Under the pieces are notes generated by a model, which saw only the letters and a list, made by a program, of their open reading frames with translations, did no database searches and was not told the origin of the DNA. The position numbers were made by a program, and so were the translations under genes. Below are positions 1 through 10,274 of a DNA stretch of 64,000 nt, in pieces. Position 1 is the stretch's first letter. Each line of letters starts with the position of its first letter. The stretch is taken from assembly GCF_012927325.1 (NCBI RefSeq), contig NZ_JABBGI010000005.1:62001-126000 (forward strand), given 5' to 3'. This DNA is from Chryseobacterium antibioticum (GTDB lineage Bacteria; Bacteroidota; Bacteroidia; Flavobacteriales; Weeksellaceae).

Positions 1-1
1 A

Positions 2-334
2 ATTTCCGATTCTTTGTATAAGAGAGTTTCAAATTCTGACACTCCCTCTATGTTGCTCAACAAGTTATTTTATTTTGACAAAAATAACCGCCTTATAAAA
101 ACAGAAGAAACCGGAAATTTTAATGGAACCCCCATTAAGAATGTCATTATTTATACGTATATCAATGCCGTAAAAAATGAAATGCTTTTTGAGGATTTAA
201 TCACTCAGAAAAAATCCAGAATCATTTATAAGAACGTAAAACTTGACTCACATGCCAATTCCGTTTATGAAGAATTGTTTGATGATCATGGAATTTTACA
301 ACAAAAAATAGAAAGAGAATTTGAATATTATTAA
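2..334 (+). CDS. hypothetical protein, C-terminal part (gene enters from left edge)
   Basis: The frame is open from base 2, so this is the last ~110 codons of a gene whose start lies outside the window. A TTG at position 14 is probably an internal leucine rather than the start. The product is soluble-looking, polar and rich in Lys, Glu, Asn and Tyr, and ends in ...EREFEYY. I see no membrane segment or catalytic motif and do not recognise the family. The pattern of short YDKNNRL-like segments is reminiscent of beta-strand-repeat proteins, but too little is present to say. Confidence 0.6.
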   Translation: MSDSLYKRVSNSDTPSMLLNKLFYFDKNNRLIKTEETGNFNGTPIKNVIIYTYINAVKNEMLFEDLITQKKSRIIYKNVKLDSHANSVYEELFDDHGILQQKIEREFEYY

Positions 335-377
335 GGTAAGGATACTTAAAAGGACCTGTTATCCTATTTTATTTATT

Positions 378-608
378 TCATACCGCTGTTTGTCTTTTGT
401 AGACAAATTTTCCTATCAGAAAACCAATCGACGGAAACAGAAAAGAACCGCACATTCCAATCAATAAGAAGATAAAATCACTGCTAAACAAAGGAAGATT
501 TATAAAAGCTAAATAAGTCCAATGCATATTAAGCCAATACTCCATCAGGAAAAACCCTAATGCCCAATCATTGCCACCGAATAAAGAAGTATTTCCAAGT
601 GCCTCCAT
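378..608 (-). CDS. small two-segment membrane protein, unknown function
   Basis: A 76-residue product starting at ATG (606-608 on the reverse strand). Two hydrophobic stretches, roughly residues 27-37 and 46-67, are followed by a basic tail (KFVYKRQ), as expected for a small inner-membrane protein. It lies tail to tail with the partial gene on its left, 43 bases away. No family is recognised. Composition and the clean start and stop make it more likely real than not, but there is no supporting operon context. Confidence 0.5.
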   Translation of the reverse strand: MEALGNTSLFGGNDWALGFFLMEYWLNMHWTYLAFINLPLFSSDFIFLLIGMCGSFLFPSIGFLIGKFVYKRQTAV

Positions 609-651
609 TTGAAATAATATACCCCAATACTAACATGTTATCCTGGTCAAA

Positions 652-672
652 CAAAGATATTGAATATCTTTG
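652..672. repeat. short perfect inverted repeat
   Basis: The arms CAAAGATAT (652-660) and ATATCTTTG (664-672) are perfectly complementary with a 3-base loop. It lies in the 375-base gap (609-983) between two divergently oriented genes, so it is not at the 3' end of either. It could be an operator or the terminator of a lost gene. Confidence 0.5.
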
Positions 673-698
673 TTTAGTATTTACATCATCCTGTTCAC

Positions 699-728
699 AA
701 AAAGCACTCTATAGCACGAGTGCTTTTT
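699..728. terminator. hairpin with A- and T-tracts, terminator-like
   Basis: AAAAAGCACTC (699-709) pairs perfectly with GAGTGCTTTTT (718-728), giving an 11-bp stem with flanking A and T tracts, the form of a bidirectional intrinsic terminator. It sits in a gap between divergent genes, where no terminator is needed, so it may mark a former gene boundary. The rest of 609-983 holds no gene I can support. A TATTTTTG box at 881-888 could be a -7 element for sbcD. Confidence 0.5.
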
Positions 729-983
729 CATGTCAATAAATGGTTGTTGTTTTCCTGTTCAGATCTCTGATCTCATTTTTCCAGCACTATTTTATTGGAA
801 GAGAACAAAAAATTTTGGCTACCTGATTAAAATAGACCGATAAATATGGTTTTCCATAAATTTTTTCATTTTAATATTAATATTTTTGACAAAGGAAAAT
901 GTGACATCAGTTCATACTTATGTAGACCCTTTTTAGTATATTAAAGCCTATAATTAACGCATCCCAAATTATTTTCATCTGTT

Positions 984-2219
984 ATGAAAGTTCTCCATAC
1001 CGCCGACTGGCATATAGGCCAGCTATTTCACGAATACGACCGTACGTATGAGCATCAGCAGTTCCTGGATTGGCTGCTTCAGACCTTAGGCCATGAAAGC
1101 ATTGATATTTTACTGATCAGTGGGGATGTTTTTGATATTTCCAACCCTTCTGCCGCTTCAATAAAAATGTTTTATACATTCCTGAACAAGGCGACTAAGG
1201 GAAATAAGGATTTACAGATCATCATCACTGCCGGCAATCACGATTCAGCCTCCCGTTTGGAAGCCCCTAAGCCTTTGCTGGAATCTTCCAATGTGCATAT
1301 TGTCGGATGGGTTGAAAAAGATACAGAAGGAAATATAGACTATGAAAAGCTGCTTATCCCGATAAAGGATGCCTCAGGAAATGCCAAAATATGGTGCCTT
1401 GCTGTTCCTTTTTTACGAATGGGCGACTACCCATCGATACCGGGCAGTGAAAATCCTTATACAGAAGGCGTAACTGCATTATACAAAGAAGCCTTTGAAT
1501 ATGCTAGCCAGAAAAAAAAGGAAGGACAGACGATGATTGCTATGGGACACCTTCATACGCATCATGCAGAACCAGGCAAGATGAATGACACAGAAAGACC
1601 TATTATGGGAGGTGTCGAATGTATTCCTGCGACAGCATTTCCTCAGGAACTCAAATATGTGGCACTTGGACACATTCATAAAGCACAAAAAGTTGGAGGA
1701 AAAGAACATATCCGTTATTCTGGCAGTCCGTTGCCTATGTCTTTTTCAGAACTTAACTATAAGCATCAGGTGATTGTTTTTGAACTTGATGAAGATATCA
1801 GCAATCTGAAATCAGTAGAGATTCCTCTGTTTGTACCGCTTCAGAGAATTCCAGCTAGTCACCAACCACTGCATGAAGTCATTACATTATTGGAACAACT
1901 ACCCAATACCGAAGGTACACGGGAAACCATTCCCTATCTCGAAGTAAAGGTCCTGCTTGAAGGTCCTGAACCTGCTTTACGATATAAAATTGAGGCTGCA
2001 ATAACGGGTAAAAATGTAAGACTTGCTAAAATTGACTCCAAATATCCTCCATCAACAAAAGAAGAACCTGAATTTATTACCCAAGAAAAACTTAGTGAAC
2101 TACAACCGTTAGATGTATTTGGAAAGGTATATCAATCCAGATACAATACAGAAGTTCCCGAGGCAATGTTGAAGCTTTTTAAGCAGGCCGCAGAGGAAGT
2201 AAATCAAACTGCAGAATAA
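984..2219 (+). CDS. sbcD: exonuclease subunit SbcD (Mre11-like)
   Basis: The nuclease subunit of the SbcCD complex, which cuts DNA hairpins and blocked ends (family knowledge). The 411-residue product has the calcineurin-type metallophosphoesterase motifs in order: DWH at 8-10, GD at 47-48, GNHD near 84-87, then GHLHTH and GHIH, which supply the two-metal site. Length matches the family. The ATG start is followed directly by the conserved MKVLHTADWHIG opening. The gene is separated by one base from sbcC, so the two are surely co-transcribed and probably translationally coupled. Confidence 0.95.
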   Translation: MKVLHTADWHIGQLFHEYDRTYEHQQFLDWLLQTLGHESIDILLISGDVFDISNPSAASIKMFYTFLNKATKGNKDLQIIITAGNHDSASRLEAPKPLLESSNVHIVGWVEKDTEGNIDYEKLLIPIKDASGNAKIWCLAVPFLRMGDYPSIPGSENPYTEGVTALYKEAFEYASQKKKEGQTMIAMGHLHTHHAEPGKMNDTERPIMGGVECIPATAFPQELKYVALGHIHKAQKVGGKEHIRYSGSPLPMSFSELNYKHQVIVFELDEDISNLKSVEIPLFVPLQRIPASHQPLHEVITLLEQLPNTEGTRETIPYLEVKVLLEGPEPALRYKIEAAITGKNVRLAKIDSKYPPSTKEEPEFITQEKLSELQPLDVFGKVYQSRYNTEVPEAMLKLFKQAAEEVNQTAE

Positions 2220-2220
2220 A

Positions 2221-5200
2221 ATGAAGATACTCGCAATACGTATAAGAAACCTGGCCTCTTTAGAAGGAAACACCGAAATTGACTTTACCACCGAGCCTTT
2301 GCGTTCGGCAGGAATTTTCGCAATTACGGGAGCTACAGGAGCCGGCAAATCAACCTTGTTAGATGCGCTCTGCCTTGCCTTGTATGGTAAAACACCGAGA
2401 TACCTGCAGGCGAAGGAAACAGGAATAGAAATCTATGATGTACAGGGAAGCACGCTCAGCCAGGGAGATGTCCGCAGTATTTTACGGGACGGAACAGCGG
2501 AGGGGTTTGCTGAAGTGGATTTTACAGGGACTGACGGGCAAAACTACAGGGCAACCTGGACGGTAAGGCGCGCCCGAAACAAAGCCGAAGGCAGCATGCA
2601 GTCTGATTCAATAATTTTAAAAAATATTACAGCCAACACAGATGTTCCAGGAAAAAAAGCCGAAACCTTAAAAGAGATCGAACGGCTGATCGGATTAAAT
2701 TTTGAACAGTTCACCCGATCTGTATTGCTAGCGCAAGGTGATTTTACGGCCTTTATGAAAGCGAATAAGGACGAAAAATCTTCATTACTGGAGAAGCTCA
2801 CAGGAACTCATATTTACTCAGAGATTTCTAAAAAGATTTATGAAAATTATAAATCCCAGGAACAACAGCTCCGCGAACTTAATTTCAGAAAGGAAGGAAT
2901 TGTCACCCTAACTGATGAAGAATTAAAAACGCTGCAGGAAGAACAAAGTAGCTCAGAGGCCACCATTAAGATTTTAGGGAAGGAAATAGAAGATCTGGCA
3001 AAGGAAATTGATTGGCACAAACAGCTGACTGGATTACAAACTAACTACGATCTGGCAGGTACGGCATTGCAGAATGCAACTAACCTTAAAACAGAAGCCT
3101 TGCCACGCAGGCAAAAACTACTTGTTGCAGAGCAAGTACAGCAGACCAGAAGCTGGGCAGATGCATTCAATCATGCACGGCAGCAGCATAAGGAGAAAAC
3201 AGAAACCCTTGCTGCATTAAAAGAAACCATCACAGCACTTCATGCACAAAAGCAGAAACTCGAGGATCAGCTTGTGACCTCAGGAAATGAACTTGCCGGG
3301 AAAAACAAAAACCTTACCGATGCTCTACCCATGCTAGAGCAAGCCAGGAAGTTGGACACGCTCCTTTCAGAGAAAAAAGAGCAGCTAACCAAAGCCAGAG
3401 AAGAAGCAGAAAACACTTCTGAAAACAATAGCAAACATCAAAAATTACTGGCAGAAAAGCAAGCTGAATGCAAGAACCTTTCTAGTCAGGTAAAAACAAT
3501 AGAGGACTGGAAAGCAGAAAATACAGAGCGCAGTCCCATTGCTGAAAACAGAGATATTATTCTCTCTAAACTTCAGGACGCCCGGAAACTTTTGGAAATC
3601 CAGCAGACTTCTGTAAGCGGGCTGGATCAGATACGGAACTCAATTAAAACGAATGAAGCACAGAAACTAGAATTAGAAGCCAATTTAAGCAAACATGTGC
3701 CTGAATGGGAAAATCTAAAGAAAACTTACGATCTCCAGTCTAAAGAACTCCTGTTAGTTCCGGTCGAAAAGTTAAATATGGATAAAGCCGAAGCAGATAA
3801 CGATGTTGAGAATACCCTAAAAGCACAAGCCAGCTGGCAGCTGTTTTATCATTCTTTTATTGAGCTTGAGACTTTGAAGGACAAACAGTTAAAAGATCAA
3901 TCTGATTATAAAACAAAGCAGGAGACCTTACACAATATCACCCAACAGCTAAGTCTCGAAAAAGCACAAAAGGAAACAGCTGAACAGTTTTTACAGCATG
4001 CACGCCTGGCATCAGCAGAAAATGTAGAAACCCTGAGAGCTGGTCTTACCAAAAACGAACCCTGCCCCGTATGCGGTAGCATCAGCCACCCCTACCAGGA
4101 ACATCATCCACAATTGGAAAATGTGTTGGCAAAGCTCGAAAAGGCTTATGAGGAAAAGGATCGTATTTATCTCAGGGGCTATCGCCAGCATACTGCACTG
4201 GAACAGGCGTGTTCCTTACTTCAGGAAACCATCCAAAGCCAGGCAATAACTATTGCTGCTAAACAGGATGCCCTGGACAGCAAAAAACTGGCCTGGGAAC
4301 AGTTTGGTCTGCTCAAGGAATGTGATTCTATCGAAGATAAAAATAAAGAAAGCTGGATCAGCGAAAAATTACAAACACTTAAATCCAGACAGGCAAGTCT
4401 ACTGACACAGATACAAGCCTACTCCACTCAAAAACAACAGCTGGATGCTAACAAAAATAAAATCGATCAGCTCAAAGAGATTATTGATCAAGTTGCCGGG
4501 CAGATCAAAGACCTGAAAAGCGCCCTATCTTTATTTCACGAGCAGGAAGCCGGGAAAATAAAAGAGCTGGATAAGGCCACATTGGACCTCAGCGAAGTGG
4601 AGAAAACCCTTACTCCCTATTTCAGTGCTTCTGACTGGATAGACAACTGGAAAACGGCTCCGGAAATATTTGTGGAACGTATTGAGACATTCGCCCACAA
4701 ATGGAAAGAAAATACAGAAAAACTGGAACAAAACATCCGGGCAAAAGGAGCGCTCGAAGCCACATTAAAGGAGCTGGAAAACCAAGCCAAAAACTTGATA
4801 GCAGACGTTACCAAAAAGACAGAAGCTTTTAATGCACTCAACAAAAATTATCTCGACACTCAACAGCAGCGCAATATAATTTTTGATGGAAAACCTGCAG
4901 AAGAAGCAGAAAAATTCCTGAAACAGTCTATAACCGATGCGCAGAAACAGTTTGACCAACTTAAAGAAACACAGCAACAGCTTAGCATCAATAGTGCTAA
5001 AGCCGACACCCAAAAAGAGGAATTAATCGGCTTATTAACCCGGCTGGAAACTGAAACAACAGCCGCTGTTCAAAAAATCCAGAACTGGCTTACTCAGTAT
5101 AATGAAAGAAATAATCAATCCTTAACTATAGAAGAACTCCATGAATTACTTGCATTAAGCAATGATTGGATAGAAACTGAACGTAATGCTTTACACATTA

Positions 5201-5958
5201 TTGAAGAGGAAGTAACCAAGGCTCTATCTGTCATTACCGAAAGGAAACAATTGCTGGACATCCATAAAGAAAAGTTCGTATCCAAACGTACTCCCGATGA
5301 GCTCAGTACTTTGATCACAGCTGCCCAATCAGAGGCGGAACAGAGGAATCATAAAAAAGGAGAACTCAACTTTAAGCTGCAACAGGACAAGGAGAATAAA
5401 AACAAGATCGGGGACCTCTTGAAAAGTATTGATGCACAAGCTGTCATTACCGAAAACTGGAGCAAACTGAATGAAATTATAGGGTCTGCAGATGGTAAAA
5501 AATTCCGGCAGATTGCCCAGGAGTATACCCTCGATGTCCTTCTGGGTTATGCCAACATTCATCTGAAAGTACTCACAAGCAGATATAAAATTGAACGAAT
5601 TCCGGCTACGCTCGGGCTGCAGGTAGTAGACCTGGATATGGGTGATGAGGTACGTACGGTCTATTCGCTTTCGGGTGGAGAATCATTTTTGGTTTCGCTG
5701 GCATTAGCCCTGGGACTAGCCTCTTTGTCGTCCAGCAGGATGAAAGTTGAATCACTGTTTATTGATGAAGGTTTTGGCTCGCTAGATCCCACCACCCTTA
5801 ATGTTGCTATGGACGCTTTGGAAAGACTTCATAACCAGGGACGCAAAGTCGGTGTTATCTCTCATGTACAGGAAATGACAGAAAGGATACCCGTACAGAT
5901 TAAGGTAAGCAAACAGCAAAGCGGGAAAAGTAAAGTAGAGGTAAGTACTATTATTTAG
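2221..5958 (+). CDS. sbcC: exonuclease subunit SbcC (Rad50-like SMC ATPase)
   Basis: The ATPase subunit that partners SbcD in processing DNA hairpins and ends. At 1245 residues it has the full SMC layout: Walker A GATGAGKST at 37-45, a long coiled coil, a zinc hook CPVC with cysteines at 615 and 618 in the middle of the coil, a return coil, then the ABC signature SLSGGES (about 1148-1154) and Walker B LFIDEGFGSLD (about 1180-1190). The start lies one base after the sbcD stop. Nothing is missing or truncated. No clear terminator is seen before the convergent gene that ends at 6031. Confidence 0.95.
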   Translation: MKILAIRIRNLASLEGNTEIDFTTEPLRSAGIFAITGATGAGKSTLLDALCLALYGKTPRYLQAKETGIEIYDVQGSTLSQGDVRSILRDGTAEGFAEVDFTGTDGQNYRATWTVRRARNKAEGSMQSDSIILKNITANTDVPGKKAETLKEIERLIGLNFEQFTRSVLLAQGDFTAFMKANKDEKSSLLEKLTGTHIYSEISKKIYENYKSQEQQLRELNFRKEGIVTLTDEELKTLQEEQSSSEATIKILGKEIEDLAKEIDWHKQLTGLQTNYDLAGTALQNATNLKTEALPRRQKLLVAEQVQQTRSWADAFNHARQQHKEKTETLAALKETITALHAQKQKLEDQLVTSGNELAGKNKNLTDALPMLEQARKLDTLLSEKKEQLTKAREEAENTSENNSKHQKLLAEKQAECKNLSSQVKTIEDWKAENTERSPIAENRDIILSKLQDARKLLEIQQTSVSGLDQIRNSIKTNEAQKLELEANLSKHVPEWENLKKTYDLQSKELLLVPVEKLNMDKAEADNDVENTLKAQASWQLFYHSFIELETLKDKQLKDQSDYKTKQETLHNITQQLSLEKAQKETAEQFLQHARLASAENVETLRAGLTKNEPCPVCGSISHPYQEHHPQLENVLAKLEKAYEEKDRIYLRGYRQHTALEQACSLLQETIQSQAITIAAKQDALDSKKLAWEQFGLLKECDSIEDKNKESWISEKLQTLKSRQASLLTQIQAYSTQKQQLDANKNKIDQLKEIIDQVAGQIKDLKSALSLFHEQEAGKIKELDKATLDLSEVEKTLTPYFSASDWIDNWKTAPEIFVERIETFAHKWKENTEKLEQNIRAKGALEATLKELENQAKNLIADVTKKTEAFNALNKNYLDTQQQRNIIFDGKPAEEAEKFLKQSITDAQKQFDQLKETQQQLSINSAKADTQKEELIGLLTRLETETTAAVQKIQNWLTQYNERNNQSLTIEELHELLALSNDWIETERNALHIIEEEVTKALSVITERKQLLDIHKEKFVSKRTPDELSTLITAAQSEAEQRNHKKGELNFKLQQDKENKNKIGDLLKSIDAQAVITENWSKLNEIIGSADGKKFRQIAQEYTLDVLLGYANIHLKVLTSRYKIERIPATLGLQVVDLDMGDEVRTVYSLSGGESFLVSLALALGLASLSSSRMKVESLFIDEGFGSLDPTTLNVAMDALERLHNQGRKVGVISHVQEMTERIPVQIKVSKQQSGKSKVEVSTII

Positions 5959-6030
5959 CATAACGTCAGAAAATTTCAATGTTGAAACAACCCGATCAGA
6001 TCACAAACCATCTGCTTATCAATCTCTTTT

Positions 6031-7161
6031 TTACTTAAAAATCTGCTGTGTAAACTGATACAAAGATCTTCTCCAGGTAAGCCATTCGTGGTAAGTATCC
6101 GGAGATTTGTACAAGAAATACGGATATTTATTTTGGTTTAAAAAAGAGGTTAATACATCATTAAATTCATGAAACATTGTACTTTCTTTCTCTCCGATTC
6201 CGATAAAAAAGTAAGGTTTTTTCTTTGATTTTAATAAATTTCCGATAGGAAGTTCTTTAAAAGGATCAGCTTTAGTCCCTTCATAAATGACTGGGCTAAA
6301 AACTCCGATGGCCGAAAAGAGTTCCGGATGGTTGACCCCGATAAGCATCGCCTGATAACTTCCGCGGGAGAGTCCTGCAATAGCTTTCTTATCGGAAGTT
6401 TTATATTTCTTTTCTATGTAAGGAATCAGTTCCTGAGTAACAATATTGTCAAGGTTTTTGGAAGAAAGGACAGTTCTGGGATAATTGTCCGGCATTTTTT
6501 CCTGTTCCGGATTCAGTGCAACTCCATAATCCATCACCACAATCATTTCCTGAGCTTTTTTCTCCGCAAAAAGATGATCCAGAATATTCAGGATATACCC
6601 TTGTTTTTCCCATCCCGTAACATCTTCTCCGGTTCCATGATAAAGATATAAAACGGGTAATTTTTTCGATCCGTAATTTGGTGGGAGGTATACTTTAAAA
6701 TTTCGCTTGCCTTCTGTTATTTTTGAATTTAAACTGTCATTAACAATTTTGCCATGCTTTACATTTTTCTTTAAAAAGAAATCTTCCCCCGAAGGAACTT
6801 CAATTCCGCTGGTGGGCTGGCCATATCCAAAATACAGCTGGGTATTGGGATCATTGGTGCGTTTCCCATCCACATTCAACCAGTAGTAATGAAACCCTAT
6901 TTCCATAGGCGAAGTTGAAATACTCCAAAAGCCATTTTTATCTTTTGAAACAGATGATTGTATATTTTTCAGTCCGTCACCTCCATCTAAAGTGACCGAT
7001 TTTGCATCCGGAAAATAGACATGGAATTCTGTTTTTCTCTCTGAATTTATTTTCGGAAACTCCTTTCCGGATAAAGCGGTTGAAGAAGTTGTATAGGCCT
7101 GTGAAAAGACGATCGAAGAAAATAAAACGAAGATTAAAGATATTTTTTGTGGGTACTGCAT
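6031..7161 (-). CDS. secreted alpha/beta-hydrolase esterase, CE1/esterase-D-like
   Basis: Probably a secreted esterase acting on acylated carbohydrates. The start is placed at the ATG at 7159-7161, because MQYPQKISLIFVLFSSIVFS is a good signal peptide; an upstream ATG at 7191 would add ten residues in front of it. The mature protein opens with an early-set (CBM48-like) beta domain with HYYWLNVDG, then an esterase domain with the nucleophile elbow G-L-S-R-G (Ser 265 from this start) and a late YHEW histidine (about 358). This layout is typical of feruloyl/acetyl-xylan-esterase-like proteins of Bacteroidota. Substrate cannot be read from sequence. Confidence 0.8.
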   Translation of the reverse strand: MQYPQKISLIFVLFSSIVFSQAYTTSSTALSGKEFPKINSERKTEFHVYFPDAKSVTLDGGDGLKNIQSSVSKDKNGFWSISTSPMEIGFHYYWLNVDGKRTNDPNTQLYFGYGQPTSGIEVPSGEDFFLKKNVKHGKIVNDSLNSKITEGKRNFKVYLPPNYGSKKLPVLYLYHGTGEDVTGWEKQGYILNILDHLFAEKKAQEMIVVMDYGVALNPEQEKMPDNYPRTVLSSKNLDNIVTQELIPYIEKKYKTSDKKAIAGLSRGSYQAMLIGVNHPELFSAIGVFSPVIYEGTKADPFKELPIGNLLKSKKKPYFFIGIGEKESTMFHEFNDVLTSFLNQNKYPYFLYKSPDTYHEWLTWRRSLYQFTQQIFK

Positions 7162-7216
7162 TATTTTAATTTTAAAGTATAAAAAATTCATGATCCAAAA
7201 CTATTTCTCTGAAAAT

Positions 7217-8095
7217 TTACAAGGTCAGACCTGAAAGGAATTTATTAACCCTTTCATTGATTTCATTTGGGAATTCTCCGTTAATTGCATGGGAAGCCGC
7301 TGGCCAAACTTCAGCCTCAACATGATTTGAAAGACTCTTTGCGCGAACCAAAGCCTTAGCAGAATCATGCACTATGCTTTTTCCCGCAAAAATGACCAGT
7401 ATGGGTGCATGAATAGAATTTAACTGTTCAACGGTAAACTGTTTAGGTGCCGGTGTTTTGATCGTAAAGTCTTTTAATCCAATCGAAATAAGGCGAGAAG
7501 TGGAGTTTTTTGAATCAACTTCTGCTCCACCGGAAATCCAGCTCATTGATTTTTTACGCCAGTATTCGGGTACAAAAGGAAGAGTGGCAATCAAAGAAAA
7601 AAGAATGATCTTTAGAGAAAAGGGCGCAAAAACCAGTGCCGGATCCAGTACAATGATTGATGCAATGTATTTTGGGTAATAGACCGCGTAATTGACAACA
7701 GTCCATCCTCCGAAAGAAACACCCAGCAGATGTACTTTTGTTAAGTTTAGTTGCATCAGGACATCTTCTACCCAAGCGGCCTGTTGTTTATGATCTTTGA
7801 TGGGATTTGTCTGAATACTTAAACCCGGTTCTCCCAGAAGATCCATAGAATACACATCATGAGTCTTTAGGAGCCCGGTAATATTGGGTTCCCACATAGG
7901 AGTTGAGGCTGCCCTGCCAGAAAAGAGAAGAATAGGAATCCCTCCCCGATTTCCAAACCGATAGACTCTTACCGTCCCATAAGCAGTATTTATATCGAAT
8001 GTATCCTGCGGTATGGGCAGTTTCTTCATGGCATCATGGTACAAGGCAAGAAATTTCTGATGCACTTCTTCTGATTTGAACTGACTTATCTCCAT
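7217..8095 (-). CDS. alpha/beta hydrolase
   Basis: A 292-residue cytosolic alpha/beta-hydrolase. The nucleophile elbow G-V-S-F-G places Ser at 127, and the catalytic His is probably H269 in AASHAING. A hydrophobic cap segment lies around 159-175. The layout resembles small carboxylesterases of the YbfF/CarboxylesteraseNP type. It lies 123 bases downstream of the AraC-type gene on the same strand, and 55 bases upstream of the secreted esterase, so the three may form one unit. Substrate unknown. Confidence 0.8.
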   Translation of the reverse strand: MEISQFKSEEVHQKFLALYHDAMKKLPIPQDTFDINTAYGTVRVYRFGNRGGIPILLFSGRAASTPMWEPNITGLLKTHDVYSMDLLGEPGLSIQTNPIKDHKQQAAWVEDVLMQLNLTKVHLLGVSFGGWTVVNYAVYYPKYIASIIVLDPALVFAPFSLKIILFSLIATLPFVPEYWRKKSMSWISGGAEVDSKNSTSRLISIGLKDFTIKTPAPKQFTVEQLNSIHAPILVIFAGKSIVHDSAKALVRAKSLSNHVEAEVWPAASHAINGEFPNEINERVNKFLSGLTL

Positions 8096-8218
8096 AAAAA
8101 TTCTCTTATCTGTCTAAATTTCAATACGGCTCCGATCATCTATTTGTATGGCTAAGGTACAACTTATACACCACACGGGATTAGTCTAAAAAAAATGATT
8201 AAAGGTGAATTTTAAAAC

Positions 8219-9076
8219 TTAGCTTTTAAACTGCTTTCGGAAAGCCACCGCTGTCATTCCCTTGTGTTTCTTGAATTGTCTGCTTAAATGACTCTCATCA
8301 GAGAAACCTAAATCATCCGCAATTTGTCCTATGGAATGCTCACTGTACATCAGCCGCTGTTCTACCATATTCATCTTATATTGAGTCAGATAACAGTGTA
8401 AACTGTTTCCGGTCAGATTTTTAAAATACTCACCGATATAATTGGCAGACAGGTTAAATTGCTCCGCCAGATGTTTTATCCTTAAATTTTTAGGACAATG
8501 TATATGCTGATGCAGATAAACCAGTATTTTATTGATCAGAGGTTCATCCATCGTTGCGTTTGATATTACCTGCTGAGGATTGACGTTGCGGGAAATAATA
8601 TTTAAAACAAGAATCACCAGATGCTGTAAGTTTTCATTGAAATAGGAAGCTTTTCCGTTGTATTCCACGACCATATTTTCAATTAATGAGGTGATCATCT
8701 CACAGTCTCTCTGCTCTTTGATCAGAACCTCTTCAAAACGGTTATGATGCGTAAAAATAGCTTCCAGTTGCTTCAGCCATTCTATGACTTTCTCTTTTTC
8801 ATGCTGGCTTTTGTACTGTTCAAGAAAAACTTCAGAAAACCGGATGGAACAGTACCGTGTATGGGTAAGACTCTCAAAACCTCTACAGTCTAATGGAGTG
8901 AATAAAAAAATACTCCCTTTAGTGTATGAAAATTTGTTTTCATTAACAATCCTGGTCCCTTCACCTTCTATGATCTGTACGATTTCGAAGAACTGGTAAA
9001 TCAGCGGACGCTCATTCCAGTGCTCCATATCTGAGACCAATATATCTAAGGGTTTATGTAAATGTTTAGCTTTCAT
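8219..9076 (-). CDS. AraC family transcriptional regulator
   Basis: A 285-residue regulator with an N-terminal cupin-like ligand domain (about 20-100) and two C-terminal helix-turn-helix motifs (about 185-285), ending in the family pattern IGQIADDLGFSDESHLSRQFKKHKG. It is transcribed divergently from the old yellow enzyme gene with a 77-base gap, the usual arrangement for a local activator. Inference: it controls the flavin reductase at 9154 and perhaps the hydrolases downstream. The effector is unknown. Confidence 0.9.
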   Translation of the reverse strand: MKAKHLHKPLDILVSDMEHWNERPLIYQFFEIVQIIEGEGTRIVNENKFSYTKGSIFLFTPLDCRGFESLTHTRYCSIRFSEVFLEQYKSQHEKEKVIEWLKQLEAIFTHHNRFEEVLIKEQRDCEMITSLIENMVVEYNGKASYFNENLQHLVILVLNIISRNVNPQQVISNATMDEPLINKILVYLHQHIHCPKNLRIKHLAEQFNLSANYIGEYFKNLTGNSLHCYLTQYKMNMVEQRLMYSEHSIGQIADDLGFSDESHLSRQFKKHKGMTAVAFRKQFKS

Positions 9077-9153
9077 TACCCGAAATGTACAAAAAAAACC
9101 GCTCGATATCCCTGTTTTTGCCTGTTGGCCTAAGCTAAATTTGTTAAAAAAAT

Positions 9154-10254
9154 ATGTTACACAAAAAATTAACGGTCCCCTTCATCAGTGAAAACATTTC
9201 GCTTTCCAGCAGGATTGTAATGGCTCCTATGAACCGTCGAAGAGCAACTAAAGGAATACCGTCATCATCCATGATTACCTACTATCAGCAAAGAGCAGGT
9301 GCCGGGTTATTAATTTCAGACAACATTGCTGTTTCCTCCAATGGTGGTGCTTATATGAATACGCCGGGAATATACACGGAAGAACAAAAACAGGCCTGGA
9401 AAAAAGTGGTTGAAGGCGTTCACGCAAAGGGCGGGAAAATATTTGCCCAACTGGTACAGGCAGGCCGTGTGGGGCATCCGGCTATCCAAAATAACGAACC
9501 CTTACTATCATCATCTGCCATAGCTGTGAATGAAACCATCCGTATTCCGGATAACAGCTATCAGCCCATGACCTTACCCGTTTCTATCCGCACAGAAGAT
9601 ATTCCATTCTGGGTCAATACTTTTAAAGAGGCTGCGCTCAATGCCGTAGAAGTAGGATTTGATGGTGTTGAAATTCATGCTGCCCACGGTTTTCTGATCG
9701 ACCAGTTTATTAACCCATTAAGCAATATCCGAACAGATGAATATGGCGGAAGCATGGAAAACAGAACCAGATTTTTGCTCGAAGTCATGCGTGAAGTTGT
9801 CTCTGCAGTGGGAAAGAACAAGGTAGGTATCAGACTTTCGCCTTTCCGGGAAATTTATGATTTGAAATCTTATCCTGAAGAATTGGCAACCCATGAATAT
9901 ATCCTTGATGAGCTACAGAAACTGGATATTCTGTACGTTCATTTTTCTAATGCCATGACCAATGGACATCCTTCAATTCCTATCAGTTTTCTGCAAAACG
10001 CCCGAAAGCGTTTTAAAAACATCATAATGATTGCAGGGGGCTTTACCGTAGAAACAGCTGAAGAGATCCTGCAGACCGGACTTGTGAATCTGGTAGCTTT
10101 CGGTCAGCTGTATATTTCAAATCCGGATTTGGTGGAACGGATCAAAAATAATCTTCCATTGGCAAATTGGGATGAGGAAACTTTTTATCACGGCGGCGAC
10201 AAAGGTTATATTGACTATCCCAGCATCTCTATGAGCAAATGCACCCATTATTAG
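9154..10254 (+). CDS. old yellow enzyme family alkene reductase (NADH:flavin oxidoreductase)
   Basis: An FMN-dependent TIM-barrel ene-reductase of 366 residues; the family reduces activated C=C bonds or nitro compounds with NAD(P)H. Visible family marks are the opening ...RIVMAPMNRRRA, the conserved VEIHAAHGFLIDQF segment with the substrate-binding His pair, and the NIRTDEYGGSMENR motif. It is divergent from an AraC regulator, suggesting inducible expression. A second member of the family lies at 46273-47334 beside an unrelated regulator. Confidence 0.9.
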   Translation: MLHKKLTVPFISENISLSSRIVMAPMNRRRATKGIPSSSMITYYQQRAGAGLLISDNIAVSSNGGAYMNTPGIYTEEQKQAWKKVVEGVHAKGGKIFAQLVQAGRVGHPAIQNNEPLLSSSAIAVNETIRIPDNSYQPMTLPVSIRTEDIPFWVNTFKEAALNAVEVGFDGVEIHAAHGFLIDQFINPLSNIRTDEYGGSMENRTRFLLEVMREVVSAVGKNKVGIRLSPFREIYDLKSYPEELATHEYILDELQKLDILYVHFSNAMTNGHPSIPISFLQNARKRFKNIIMIAGGFTVETAEEILQTGLVNLVAFGQLYISNPDLVERIKNNLPLANWDEETFYHGGDKGYIDYPSISMSKCTHY

Positions 10255-10274
10255 AACAAAAAATGAATTCTAAT

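Noticed and set aside
1479..1773. Frames on both strands inside sbcD
   Set aside because: Shadows of the clear sbcD frame, without a family match.
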